Below, piece by piece: positions 17,225 through 25,429 of a stretch of DNA of 36,257 nucleotides. Made by a program: the position numbers and the translations under genes. Each line of letters opens with the position of its first letter. The first letter of the stretch is position 1. Source of the DNA: JAFGFY01 sp964520425 (GTDB lineage Bacteria; Desulfobacterota; DSM-4660; Desulfatiglandales; HGW-15); contig CAZFMX010000027.1 in NCBI GenBank assembly GCA_964520425.1, positions 1 to 36,257 of the forward strand, given 5' to 3'. Below the pieces are notes generated by a model, which did no database searches, was not told where the DNA came from, and saw nothing but the letters and a program-made list of their open reading frames with translations.

Positions 17225-17575
17225 ATGACATCATTTGCATTTTCAAAATCCGAGAGGTTATTGAATCGAAAGGATTTTGTCAATCTGAATAGGCTGGGCA
17301 AAAGACGCCATACACCTCATTTTACGGTGATATTCAAAGAGAGCGGGCTGGGCACTACGAGACTGGGGATAACCGTAACCAAAGAGATAGGAAACTCCGC
17401 GCAGAGGAACAGAATCAAGCGGCTCGTTAGAGAATTCTATCGATTGCACAAAGCCCATTTTCCCCAAGGTTACGATATCGTCATCACAGCAAAGAAAGGG
17501 GCCCATGGTCTCAATCTTTGGGAGACAAAAGAGGAACTAGGTGAGATTATCCTGGATAAAGAGTTACATATATAA
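17225..17575 (+). CDS. rnpA: Ribonuclease P protein component
   Basis: Protein subunit that helps the RNase P RNA bind pre-tRNA. It is 116 residues long. The RNR signature region GNSAQRNRIKRLVREFYR (~residues 56-74) is complete, and the N-terminal RLLNRKDFVNL is typical. ATG at 17225 has no strong Shine-Dalgarno, perhaps reflecting coupling to rpmH. It overlaps yidD if the upstream GTG of yidD is used. Confidence 0.97.
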   Translation: MTSFAFSKSERLLNRKDFVNLNRLGKRRHTPHFTVIFKESGLGTTRLGITVTKEIGNSAQRNRIKRLVREFYRLHKAHFPQGYDIVITAKKGAHGLNLWETKEELGEIILDKELHI

Positions 17576-17786
17576 GGTGAAATTAGTCCCCATTTACCTC
17601 ATTGCAGCATATCAAAGAATAGTCTCTCCATTCATACCTCCAGCCTGTCGTTTCTATCCCTCGTGTTCGACGTATGCCCGCCTAGCCATTGAGAAATACG
17701 GAGTTTGGAGGGGAGGCGCCATGTCGCTGATCAGACTCTGCAAATGCCACCCCTTCCATCCAGGAGGGTATGATCCTCTGGCCTGA
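17541..17786 (+). CDS. yidD: Membrane protein insertion efficiency factor YidD
   Basis: A small membrane-associated protein thought to assist YidC. It has the family core YQRIVSPFIPPACRFYPSCSTYARLAIEKYGVWRGG...CHPFHPGGYDPL with its conserved cysteines. Two starts are possible. GTG at 17541 (81 residues) has GAGGA five bases upstream but overlaps rnpA by 35 bp. GTG at 17577 (69 residues) begins just after the rnpA stop but has no clear Shine-Dalgarno. I prefer the first on the ribosome-binding site. Confidence 0.93.
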   Translation: MRLSWIKSYIYKVKLVPIYLIAAYQRIVSPFIPPACRFYPSCSTYARLAIEKYGVWRGGAMSLIRLCKCHPFHPGGYDPLA

Positions 17787-17903
17787 TTCCGCTGGGAAAG
17801 CAGACAGCCGTATTTCTTTTGCTGGTCGTAGAAGAAGAGCATGGAATTCAATGAAGGGGAAAAGGATTTTTAGCTCCTGATTCCCGATTTTGGTTTTATA
17901 AAT

Positions 17904-19571
17904 ATGGAAAAACGAGTGATCTTCGCGTTTGTTTTGTCTTTTTTGGTCATGATCAGTTGGTCATATCTGTTCGGACCTAAAAAACAGCAAGCCCCCACAG
18001 AAGACATCAGCCCGCTTGAAAAGGAAACACCCCTTTCCCGCCCCCCTGTCACGCCTGTTCCTGAGGTTGTTATGCCCTCAAGGATTGAAGAGGTTGCGGT
18101 CCCTCTAATCGAGGACAAAAAGATTGAGGACAAAGAAATTAAGGTCGAAACACCTTTTTATAAGGCCATCTTTTCCACCGCAGGAGCCACCATTAGGAGC
18201 TTCAAACTAAAAAACTATCATGAAACGCTGAAGGAAGATTCCCCTTTGATTGAGTTGGCCACATCAGAGGGAAGTGGCGAAGATCTCTTGGAAACCAGTT
18301 TCAAAACCCAATCGACCCTAGAGAAAAACAGAATCTTTTACGATGTGGATAAAGGCGACCTATCCCTCGGTCCCGAGTCTTCACCCCAAGATCTGACATT
18401 TCATGCCATGCGTCCTGACGGGATTTCCGTAGAGAAGACCTTCCGTTTCTATCCGGACACCTATAAGGTTGACTTGATCATCACCCTATTGAACTTATCC
18501 GGACATCAAGTTGAAGGGAACTTGAATGCCTCTGTCAACAACATTCCTCCGGAAAAAAAGAGAGGGTATTATTCCTTCATGGGGGTGGCCCTTTTCCTGG
18601 ACAGGGGACTCGAAGAAATCAAGCCCAAAAAGATGGAAGAGCAGAAACTCCTCTCCGGCCGTATTGAATGGATGGCCTATGAGGATGCCTATTTCTTGAC
18701 CGCCGTTATTCCGGATGACCCGGAGAATGGAAGTTTCAGGGGAGAACTCCTCCCCTCAGGTGTTCTCAGGGCTACCTACATCCATCCTCCCCTCTCGCTT
18801 GCGCCGCAGGAACAAGCCTCGTCCCAACTCACCCTCTACTTGGGGCCTCGGAATCTCAATGTCTTAAAGAAAATCGGCAAAAACCTCGATCAGGCTGTTG
18901 ATTTTGGCTGGACCGACATTATCGCCAAACCCCTGCTCTATATTTTACTCTTTTTTAACAAGTATGTGAAGAACTACGGGGTTGCCATCATTTTGCTGAC
19001 GATCCTTGTCAAGCTCCTGTTCTGGCCTCTTACCTACAAGAGTCAAAAGTCCATGAGGGAGATGCAAAAGCTGCAGCCTCACATGGCCAAGATCAGGGAA
19101 AAGTATAAAGACGACAAACAAAAGATGAACCAGGAATTGATGGGACTCTATAAGACCTACAAAGTGAATCCCATGGGAGGATGCCTGCCGCTACTCATTC
19201 AGTTCCCTGTGTTCTTGGCCTTGTTCAGAGTTCTGGGAAGATGTATTGAGCTGAGGCACGCTCCTTTCGTACTCTGGATCACCGATCTGTCTGCGCCTGA
19301 CCGTCTGTTCAACTTTTCTTTTCGAATCCCACTCATGCAGCCCCCTTACGGAATCCCCGTGCTGACGTTACTCATGGGGGCTTCCATGTTCATCCAACAG
19401 AAGATGACTCCGACTGTGGGAGATCCTGCGCAGGCGAAGATGATGATGTTTTTACCTCTTATCTTCACGTTTATGTTTATCAACTTTCCCTCTGGCCTTG
19501 TGCTCTACTGGTTTGTAAGCAATATTCTCACCATAGTTCAACAATATGGTATGAAGCGAAGTAGAACTTGA
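17904..19571 (+). CDS. yidC: Membrane protein insertase YidC
   Basis: Inserts and folds inner-membrane proteins, alone or with Sec. It is 555 residues, the long gram-negative form. N-terminal membrane helix (FAFVLSFLVMISWSYLF), a proline-rich linker, a large periplasmic beta-sandwich domain (~75-340), and the C-terminal conserved five-helix region beginning at YILLFFNKYVKNYGVAIILLTILVKLLFWPLTYKSQKSM, containing the GGCLPLLIQFPVFLALF signature. The position after yidD and before jag is standard. Confidence 0.98.
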   Translation: MEKRVIFAFVLSFLVMISWSYLFGPKKQQAPTEDISPLEKETPLSRPPVTPVPEVVMPSRIEEVAVPLIEDKKIEDKEIKVETPFYKAIFSTAGATIRSFKLKNYHETLKEDSPLIELATSEGSGEDLLETSFKTQSTLEKNRIFYDVDKGDLSLGPESSPQDLTFHAMRPDGISVEKTFRFYPDTYKVDLIITLLNLSGHQVEGNLNASVNNIPPEKKRGYYSFMGVALFLDRGLEEIKPKKMEEQKLLSGRIEWMAYEDAYFLTAVIPDDPENGSFRGELLPSGVLRATYIHPPLSLAPQEQASSQLTLYLGPRNLNVLKKIGKNLDQAVDFGWTDIIAKPLLYILLFFNKYVKNYGVAIILLTILVKLLFWPLTYKSQKSMREMQKLQPHMAKIREKYKDDKQKMNQELMGLYKTYKVNPMGGCLPLLIQFPVFLALFRVLGRCIELRHAPFVLWITDLSAPDRLFNFSFRIPLMQPPYGIPVLTLLMGASMFIQQKMTPTVGDPAQAKMMMFLPLIFTFMFINFPSGLVLYWFVSNILTIVQQYGMKRSRT

Positions 19572-19588
19572 TTTATCGGAGGACTGGC

Positions 19589-20293
19589 ATGCAAACATTT
19601 GAATTCGAAGGAAGGACAACTGAAGAAGCCATTGAACAGGCTTCACGTGAATTGAATATCCCTGCAGAAGAACTGGAAATTGACATTCTGGAACCGGGCT
19701 CTGCAGGTATCTTCGGGTTGGTTGGCGGTAAAAAAGCCAAGATCAAAGTAACCACGGAAACACAAACTACCCATCATGAAGAGACCAAAACTATAGAGGC
19801 AAATCATGCGGAACCCGAAACAGCCGAAAGAGACTCTCAGGACGAAAGCGAACTCGCTTCTGCTAAAGAGATCCTTGAGAATATCCTTTCCCGGATTCCG
19901 GTTGAGACAACCGTTCATTCTCAGCGAGTGAACGGCAATATCGCCCTCCATATAAAGGGTGATAAATCAGGGCTCTTGATTGGCCGAAAAGGAAAAACCC
20001 TGGATGCACTGCAGTTCATCGTCAACAAGATTGCGAATAAGACCTCCGACAAAAAGGTGAGGGTGGTTGTTGACTCGGAGGACTATCGCAAAAGGCAGGA
20101 AGAATCTCTAGTCGAGATGGCTCGCGACATGGGTGAAAAGGCAAAAAAGACCAAAAAAACGGTAGCAACTAACCTCCTAAATCCTCATGAAAGACGCATC
20201 ATTCACCTGACACTCAAACCTGATGAGGCTCTGAATACAAAGAGTAAAGGTGACGGTCTTCTTAAAAAAGTTTTAATTATCCCCAAAAAGTGA
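19589..20293 (+). CDS. jag: Jag/KhpB RNA-binding protein (Jag_N-KH-R3H)
   Basis: A 234-residue RNA-binding protein. Domains: Jag_N (MQTFEFEGRTTEEAIEQASRELNIP...GLFGLVGGKKAKI-type, ~1-52), an acidic linker (~60-95), a KH domain with IGRKGKTLDALQFIVNKIA (~125-150), and an R3H domain with NPHERRIIHLTL near the C-terminus. Partner proteins of this family act in cell elongation and RNA metabolism. ATG at 19589 follows GGAGG by 6 bases; the frame is open further upstream and overlaps yidC, but that start lacks a good site. Confidence 0.95.
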   Translation: MQTFEFEGRTTEEAIEQASRELNIPAEELEIDILEPGSAGIFGLVGGKKAKIKVTTETQTTHHEETKTIEANHAEPETAERDSQDESELASAKEILENILSRIPVETTVHSQRVNGNIALHIKGDKSGLLIGRKGKTLDALQFIVNKIANKTSDKKVRVVVDSEDYRKRQEESLVEMARDMGEKAKKTKKTVATNLLNPHERRIIHLTLKPDEALNTKSKGDGLLKKVLIIPKK

Positions 20294-20309
20294 GTGAAAG
20301 GGGGAAGGC

Positions 20310-20370
20310 ATAGGGGTTCAGTGTTCTGGGTTCAGGGTCCAACACCCAGTATCCAGCATTCAGTAACCAG
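20310..20370. repeat. Inverted period-7 repeat array, GGTTCAG type
   Basis: Left arm 7-bp units GGTTCAG, TGTTCTG, GGTTCAG, GGTCCAA. Right arm units CACCCAG, TATCCAG, CATTCAG, TAACCAG. The arms are roughly reverse complements, so the array folds into a long imperfect hairpin in the 99-bp gap between jag and mnmE. It lies in the 5' leader of mnmE and could separate the two genes' expression. Confidence 0.6.
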
Positions 20371-20392
20371 ACCCGGCCTGCGCCTTCGAATC

Positions 20393-21787
20393 ATGTCTGA
20401 CAATCATCTGGATAGAGACACCATCGCTGCAGTGGCCACACCAGTCGGCCCGGCAGGAATTGGGATCGTCCGAATAAGCGGTCCCATTGCCCACCAAATC
20501 GTTAAAAGAGTATTCAAACCCCAAAAACCTGTCGAGGAGTTCCAAAGCCATAGATTATATCTCGGGCATCTTGTTGATCCCTCCTCCGAACAAATGGTCG
20601 ATGAAGTCCTGCTCTCCTTCATGAAGGCCCCCCATTCCTATACTACGGAAGATGTGGTTGAAATAAACTCCCATAGTGGATATCTCCTTCTTTCCGTGAT
20701 CCTAAGGATTGTCCTCAGAGAGGGCGCACGGCTGGCCAACCCCGGCGAGTTCACTTTCAGGGCCTTTGTCAACGGAAGGATAGACCTGACCCAGGCTGAA
20801 GCCATTATGGATCTTATCAATTCGAAATCAAGAATAGGGCTGCGCCTCGCCTCTCAGCAGATCAAGGGAAATTTCAGGACAGAAATTGAAGGCCTGCGGG
20901 AAAAAATCGTGGAGATTCTGGCTCATATTGAAGTCGCCATTGATTTTCCGGAGGAAGAATATGCCGACATCTCCAGCAAAGAGATGGCCCAGCGCATACT
21001 GAAAGATGTTCTCGAACCCATTGAAGAAGCCATGGCGGGCCACGAAAAGAGAAGAATCTGGATGGATGGAATCAAGACCGTCATCGTAGGGTGCGTGAAT
21101 GTGGGAAAATCAAGTCTCCTAAATCGCCTCCTAAACGAGGAGCGCGCCATTGTCACACCTATTCCTGGAACCACTAGGGATGTTATAGAATCCTCTATTC
21201 ATATTGAAGGCATCCCTATAGTTCTCATGGACACAGCCGGTTTTCGGGAAGTCCAGGGAGAAGCGGAAAGAATCGGGATAAGGTTGGCCAAAGAACGGAT
21301 GGCTGAGGCCGATCTTTCATTGATCGTCCTGGACCAAAGCCGCCCTTTGACGCAGGATGACCTTTATATCCTCACTAAGGCCGACAAAAGCAAGAGTCTC
21401 ATCCTGCTTAACAAGATTGATCTCACACCAAGTGTGAGTCAAGAGGATCTGGACAGGGTCTTGGCCGATATGCCCCTGATCAGAATATCGGCCCTCACAG
21501 GAGAAGGCATGGATGATCTGCATAGGGCTATACGGGATCATGTGTTGGCTGATCATGTGGACTCCATGTCTTCCGGTCTAGCTCCGAACTTGAGACATCG
21601 ACAAGCCCTGACGGACGCATCCAAATATTTCGGAGACGCCTTTCACAACATCAACCAAGGGCTACCCCTGGAGGTCATCGCGCTGGATCTCAATAGCGGT
21701 CTGGAAGCCCTGGGTGATATCATCGGCGAGACCACCAATGAGAACGTCATCGAAAAGATATTCCGTGATTTCTGTGTGGGGAAGTGA
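20393..21787 (+). CDS. mnmE: tRNA modification GTPase MnmE (TrmE)
   Basis: With MnmG, modifies the wobble uridine of certain tRNAs. It is 464 residues from MSDNHLDRDTIAAVATPVG; a GTG start 99 bp upstream would add residues encoded by a repeat array and is rejected. N-terminal folate-binding domain (AAVATPVGPAGIGIVRISG, VNGRIDLTQAEAIMDLI), then the G domain with GCVNVGKSSLLNRLL (G1; valine replaces the usual proline), PGTTRD (G2), DTAGFRE (G3) and LNKIDL (G4). The C-terminal FCVGK carries the catalytic cysteine. Confidence 0.98.
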   Translation: MSDNHLDRDTIAAVATPVGPAGIGIVRISGPIAHQIVKRVFKPQKPVEEFQSHRLYLGHLVDPSSEQMVDEVLLSFMKAPHSYTTEDVVEINSHSGYLLLSVILRIVLREGARLANPGEFTFRAFVNGRIDLTQAEAIMDLINSKSRIGLRLASQQIKGNFRTEIEGLREKIVEILAHIEVAIDFPEEEYADISSKEMAQRILKDVLEPIEEAMAGHEKRRIWMDGIKTVIVGCVNVGKSSLLNRLLNEERAIVTPIPGTTRDVIESSIHIEGIPIVLMDTAGFREVQGEAERIGIRLAKERMAEADLSLIVLDQSRPLTQDDLYILTKADKSKSLILLNKIDLTPSVSQEDLDRVLADMPLIRISALTGEGMDDLHRAIRDHVLADHVDSMSSGLAPNLRHRQALTDASKYFGDAFHNINQGLPLEVIALDLNSGLEALGDIIGETTNENVIEKIFRDFCVGK

Positions 21788-21868
21788 GAGGTTGACCCTC
21801 GCAGCGATGTCCCATAGTGCGACCATGCTTGGCTTCGCTGAGTTATGGGCTCAACACAGAGAGGTCCA

Positions 21869-21953
21869 AGGTGTACGGTGTAAGGTATAAGGTATAGGGT
21901 TTAAGGTGTGAAGTGCCGTAGACCGTACACCGTAGACCGTATACCACTTGGCT
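21869..21953. repeat. Inverted period-7 repeat array, AAGGTGT type
   Basis: Left arm: AAGGTGT, ACGGTGT, AAGGTAT, AAGGTAT, AGGGTTT, AAGGTGT. Right arm: CCGTAGA, CCGTACA, CCGTAGA, CCGTATA. The arms are inverted and can pair over several turns. Six and four units are clear at exactly 7-bp spacing. Confidence 0.75.
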
Positions 21954-22013
21954 CATGGTAATAGTACGGAGCGTAAGAACAGCTTAACTGTTTCTGTTTA
22001 TTTCTGTCTCTAG

Positions 22014-22150
22014 GAAGTTGTCCGAGAATAGGAGTTTTTCCCAAAATCAAGGCATCGGAAAAAAATATCCGCAGGCATATAGTTGATATTCCGAGGATGA
22101 TTTTTTGAGGATAACGAAGAGTTTGGGAAAAAGGGCATTCTCGGAAAGTC
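22014..22150. mobile_element. MITE-like element related to the one at 3398-3541
   Basis: The inverted ends share TCCGAGAAT and TTTTTCCCAAA: left 22020-22046, right complement near 22122-22145. The internal CAGGCATA...GATATTCCGAGGAT...GAGTTTGGGAAAAAGGGC aligns block by block with the 3398-3541 element (CAGGAATA...GTATTTCGAGGAT...GAGATTGGGCAAAAGGGGGC). No ORF. It abuts the thiC stop codon. Confidence 0.6.
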
Positions 22151-22152
22151 AC

Positions 22153-23436
22153 CTAGTTATTGAAATAGTCTCTGACCTGCTTAATAGCACAATACTTGCC
22201 GCACATGGTGCAGGCATCCTCTTCCATGGGGGGATTCTCTTCACGAAGTTTCTTTGCCTTTTTTGGATCAATGGCTAGGCCTATCTGTGTCTCCCAATCC
22301 AGGTTTTTTCTCGCCTCAGCCATCTTCCTGTCCCGTTCTATGGCAAGCTTATGCCCCCTCGCAATATCCGCCGCATGAGCAGCGATCTTAGTGACCACCA
22401 CCCCTTCTCTGACATCTTCCACACCCGGCAGACAAAGATGCTCGGTCGGGGTCACATAGCATAGAAAATCGGCCCCAGCCTCTCCGGCCACAGCACCCCC
22501 TATGGCGCAGGCCACATGATCATGGCCGGCAGCCACATCGGTGACCAGAGGGCCCAGCACATAGAACGGGGCATGATGGCACAATTGTTTCTCAAGTATC
22601 ACATTGGCCTTGATCTGGTTCAGAGGGACATGACCCGGCCCCTCAATCATCACCTGCACATCCTCCTCCCATGCCAGTTTGGTCAACTCCCCAAGGATCA
22701 TCAATTCATGAATCTGCGCCCGGTCCGTGGCATCGGCCAAACAGCCCGGTCTCAATCCATCCCCTAGACTGAGAGTTACGTCATATTTCTTCACAATGGA
22801 TAAAAGTCTATCGTAATTTTCATAAAGGGGATTTTCTAGGCCGTGATGCAGCATCCACGCAGCCAAAAAGGACCCTCCCCGGCTGACGATATCAGTGACC
22901 CGGCCCTGCTTTTTCAACAGATCCAGGGCTGTTCTTGTCAGCCCACAGTGAACCGTAATAAAATCCGCGCCATCGGCGGCCTGTTTCTCAATGACCTCAA
23001 ATATATCATCCACGGTGAGATGAATGAGCCCTCCCCGTTTTTCTGCCATCTCCACCACCGCCTGATAGATGGGGACAGTCCCGATAGGGATCTTTGACGC
23101 CTCAAGAATTTTTCTTCGGCACAGATCGATATCCCCTCCCGTGGAAAGATCCATAACCGCGTCCGCGCCTGCCTTCACGGCGACTTCTAACTTGGCCAGT
23201 TGCTCTTCGAGCGAGATTCTATCCGAAGAAGTCCCTATATTGGCATTTACTTTGATGAACAATCCTTCACCAACACCACACGGCACAAGTCCCTTATGCT
23301 TTATGTTGGCCAGGATAACCACCCGTCCTTCAGCTATTCTGTCTCGGAGTTCCAGGACATTCACTTTCTCTTCCTCAGCCACTATCTCCATCTCTGGAGT
23401 CGTAATGCCTGATCTCGCTTTTGCTAGTTGGGTCAT
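22153..23436 (-). CDS. thiC: Phosphomethylpyrimidine synthase ThiC
   Basis: Radical SAM enzyme that turns aminoimidazole ribotide into HMP-phosphate for thiamine. It is 427 residues, the short form of anaerobes. Conserved blocks include MDLSTGGDID, PIGTVPIYQA, SRGGSFLAAWM, GDGLRPGC and MIEGPGHVP. The C-terminal cluster motif reads CTMCGKYC (C-x2-C-x3-C), one residue shorter than E. coli ThiC. ATG at 23434-23436 is preferred because GGAGG lies upstream of it; a TTG six codons earlier would include that site. thiD upstream favours ThiC over its paralogue BzaF (hydroxybenzimidazole synthase), which cannot be fully excluded. Confidence 0.93.
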   Translation of the reverse strand: MTQLAKARSGITTPEMEIVAEEEKVNVLELRDRIAEGRVVILANIKHKGLVPCGVGEGLFIKVNANIGTSSDRISLEEQLAKLEVAVKAGADAVMDLSTGGDIDLCRRKILEASKIPIGTVPIYQAVVEMAEKRGGLIHLTVDDIFEVIEKQAADGADFITVHCGLTRTALDLLKKQGRVTDIVSRGGSFLAAWMLHHGLENPLYENYDRLLSIVKKYDVTLSLGDGLRPGCLADATDRAQIHELMILGELTKLAWEEDVQVMIEGPGHVPLNQIKANVILEKQLCHHAPFYVLGPLVTDVAAGHDHVACAIGGAVAGEAGADFLCYVTPTEHLCLPGVEDVREGVVVTKIAAHAADIARGHKLAIERDRKMAEARKNLDWETQIGLAIDPKKAKKLREENPPMEEDACTMCGKYCAIKQVRDYFNN

Positions 23437-23454
23437 ATGAATAGGTGCCTCCAA

Positions 23455-23812
23455 AGGTATTGACTTAACAATTGGGTCTCATCGATTTTGACTCCTATCC
23501 CAATCAGTTAGGAAAGAGGGGGCCAGGATTCAAGGATCCAAGGAGTCAAGGGCTAATTTAATCGTTGTTTTGTTAATTCCTTTAATCGCCTTTAAATCGC
23601 GTGAATCTAATCTTATGTTCCCTCTGTGATGTAATGTTCTCTGGGATTCTGGTTCCGCCTGAGACTTGATGGGTGTTTAAAATGTAATTTTCGCTTGAGA
23701 CTTCTATTGTTCTACTCGAACCCTGGAATCCTTGAATCCTCGAACCCTTGGCCTATGGGGAACCAAATGCTTCAGAGATGATCTAAGAAAATTCCTACAG
23801 GACTGTCGTCAA
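23455..23812. other. 358-bp gap between thiD and thiC
   Basis: Contains two octamer repeat arrays in inverted orientation (23527-23553 and 23716-23753) around ~160 bp of AT-rich DNA without a gene. I searched the minus strand for the TPP riboswitch signatures (CUGAGA and ACCUGA in thi-box geometry) and did not find a credible one. Confidence 0.6.
23527..23753. repeat. Inverted pair of period-8 arrays flanking an AT-rich core
   Basis: Left array: GGATTCAA, GGATCCAA, GGAGTCAA, GGG (23527-23553). Right array: CGAACCCT, GGAATCCT, TGAATCCT, CGAACCCT, TGG (23718-23752). The right units are reverse complements of the left (TGAATCCT against AGGATTCA). The whole resembles a ~225-bp MITE whose terminal inverted repeats are octamer arrays. 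Confidence 0.55.
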
Positions 23813-24577
23813 TTATGGTCGAACAACCCCTGCCCCTTTCCCACAGGGATAGCCCCTCTCTATAGCCTGTCTGGCATAGTCATGGGCCAGTTCTGTCGCC
23901 TTTATCAGGTCTCCCTCCAAAGTAAGAAAGGTGGCCAGAGCAGAAGAAAACACACATCCGGTTCCGTGGACATACTCAGTATCTATTTTCGCTCCTGAGA
24001 AATGATAGAACGCCTTTCCGTCATAGAGGAGATCCACGCATTCCCCTTTCAGATGTCCACCCGTCACGACGACATCCGGCCCCAGACTCTTGATGTGTTT
24101 TGCAGCTTCTTCCATCTCTTTGAGATTCCGGACCCTTTTCCCTGTCAGCATTTCCGCCTCATCCAAATTCGGAGTCACCACATGACTCAGAGGCAACAGG
24201 ATCTCTTTCAAAAGAGAAACCGCCTCAGGGTCAAGCAGGCTCTTTCCCGTAGAAGCCCTCAATACCGGATCAACAACTACACGGGGAAGATCAAACCTCT
24301 TGATCATTTTGGCCACTGCCCAGATCGTTTCGCCCGAAGACAGCATTCCGATCTTAGCCGCATCAGGAAAAACATCACCAACAGTCGTTTCAATCTGTTG
24401 AGAAATGAACGTCGCAGGAATCTCATGAACGGCATCTATCCCAAGAGAATTCTGAGCGGTGAGAGCTGTGATGACGGTCAGGGGATGGGCCCCAAGACCG
24501 CTGATGGTTTTTATATCTGCCTGAATCCCGGCCCCCCCGCATGAGTCGGACCCTGCTATCGTCAATACGTATTTCAT
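23813..24577 (-). CDS. thiD: Hydroxymethylpyrimidine (phosphate) kinase ThiD
   Basis: Phosphorylates HMP and HMP-P to HMP-PP, the step after ThiC in thiamine synthesis. It is 254 residues from MKYVLTIAGSDSCGGAGIQAD, the family N-terminus; the frame is open upstream but those 26 residues do not belong to the family. Ribokinase-fold motifs: GSDSCGGAGIQAD (substrate loop), VVDPVLRASTGKSLL, TPNLDEAEMLTG, and the anion-hole/catalytic GTGCVFSSALAT. No strong Shine-Dalgarno is seen. Probably transcribed with dtd upstream. Confidence 0.95.
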   Translation of the reverse strand: MKYVLTIAGSDSCGGAGIQADIKTISGLGAHPLTVITALTAQNSLGIDAVHEIPATFISQQIETTVGDVFPDAAKIGMLSSGETIWAVAKMIKRFDLPRVVVDPVLRASTGKSLLDPEAVSLLKEILLPLSHVVTPNLDEAEMLTGKRVRNLKEMEEAAKHIKSLGPDVVVTGGHLKGECVDLLYDGKAFYHFSGAKIDTEYVHGTGCVFSSALATFLTLEGDLIKATELAHDYARQAIERGYPCGKGAGVVRP

Positions 24578-24741
24578 AATCGAAACATGCAAAAGGGGGA
24601 TTTCACACCTTTGGATCAATACATGAAGGGTAACAACCCGTCCTTGGACTGTCAACCGAAATATCCGCCTTGTCCCTTAGAAACCACCAGTTGGAGCAGG
24701 CTTTCATATGAAATCGCAAAGAGGTTTGAAAAGGGTTGAAT

Positions 24742-25191
24742 TTAAAAACTCTTGCTACTATCCAGAAGCAGGGTCACAGGCCCGTCATTGACCAAATGGA
24801 CATCCATCATTTCCTGAAATTCTCCGGTAGCAGTCCACACCCCTTTTCCTTTCAAGATCTTGATGAATTCCCCATACAACTCCCTGGCCTTTTCAGGTCT
24901 CGCCGCCCGAATAAACGATGGTCTCCGTCCCTTACGGCAATCCCCCCAAAGGGTGAATTGAGAAACAACCAGGGCCTCTCCCACTGTATCGAGTAAGGAA
25001 CGGTTCATGGCGCCTTGATCATCTGAGAAGATTCTGAGATGAATGATCTTGTTAGCGAGATATTCACAATCCTTTTCAGAATCATCCTCTCCCACGCCAA
25101 GAAAGACCAACAATCCTCGGCCGATCTCTCCCACAATTCGTCCATCCACATCCACTCTGGCCTCTTTCACCCTCTGAACAACAGCCCGCAT
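24742..25191 (-). CDS. dtd: D-aminoacyl-tRNA deacylase
   Basis: Removes D-amino acids (and mischarged glycine) from tRNA. The 149 residues match the family. It starts MRAVVQRVKEARVDVDG and carries the two active-site motifs SQFTLWGD (~residues 78-85) and NDGPVTLLLDS near the C-terminus (NxGPVT). ATG is preceded by GGAGGAGAA, a strong ribosome-binding site. Divergent from the radical SAM gene. Confidence 0.97.
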   Translation of the reverse strand: MRAVVQRVKEARVDVDGRIVGEIGRGLLVFLGVGEDDSEKDCEYLANKIIHLRIFSDDQGAMNRSLLDTVGEALVVSQFTLWGDCRKGRRPSFIRAARPEKARELYGEFIKILKGKGVWTATGEFQEMMDVHLVNDGPVTLLLDSSKSF

Positions 25192-25429
25192 TTCTCCTCC
25201 TTAGGATCTCCATATTTTTTGACGGGATATACAGGATTGACACGATTATATACCTATCAGATCTACTCATGGATGTCTAAACGATCAGCCTATCCCTTTA
25301 ATTCGCCTCCGGCGAATCAATCCAGTACATCCGGCTTATATTTCTCCCTTATTCGATGCCTAATTCCTCATTGAAATTCGCACATTGATAATGAATAATG
25401 TCAATCACTTCGGGTATGATATTAAAACA

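Larger units (their letters stand above)
21788..22152. other. Convergent intergenic region between mnmE and thiC
   Basis: A 365-bp gap with both flanking genes pointing into it. It contains an inverted period-7 array (21869-21953) and a MITE-like element (22014-22150). No gene is seen. The long hairpin formed by the array could serve as a bidirectional terminator, although no clear T-run follows. Confidence 0.6.

Noticed and set aside
23437..23812. TPP riboswitch upstream of thiC
   Set aside because: CTGAGA occurs only as isolated matches on the wrong strand or out of geometry. No paired thi-box elements seen.
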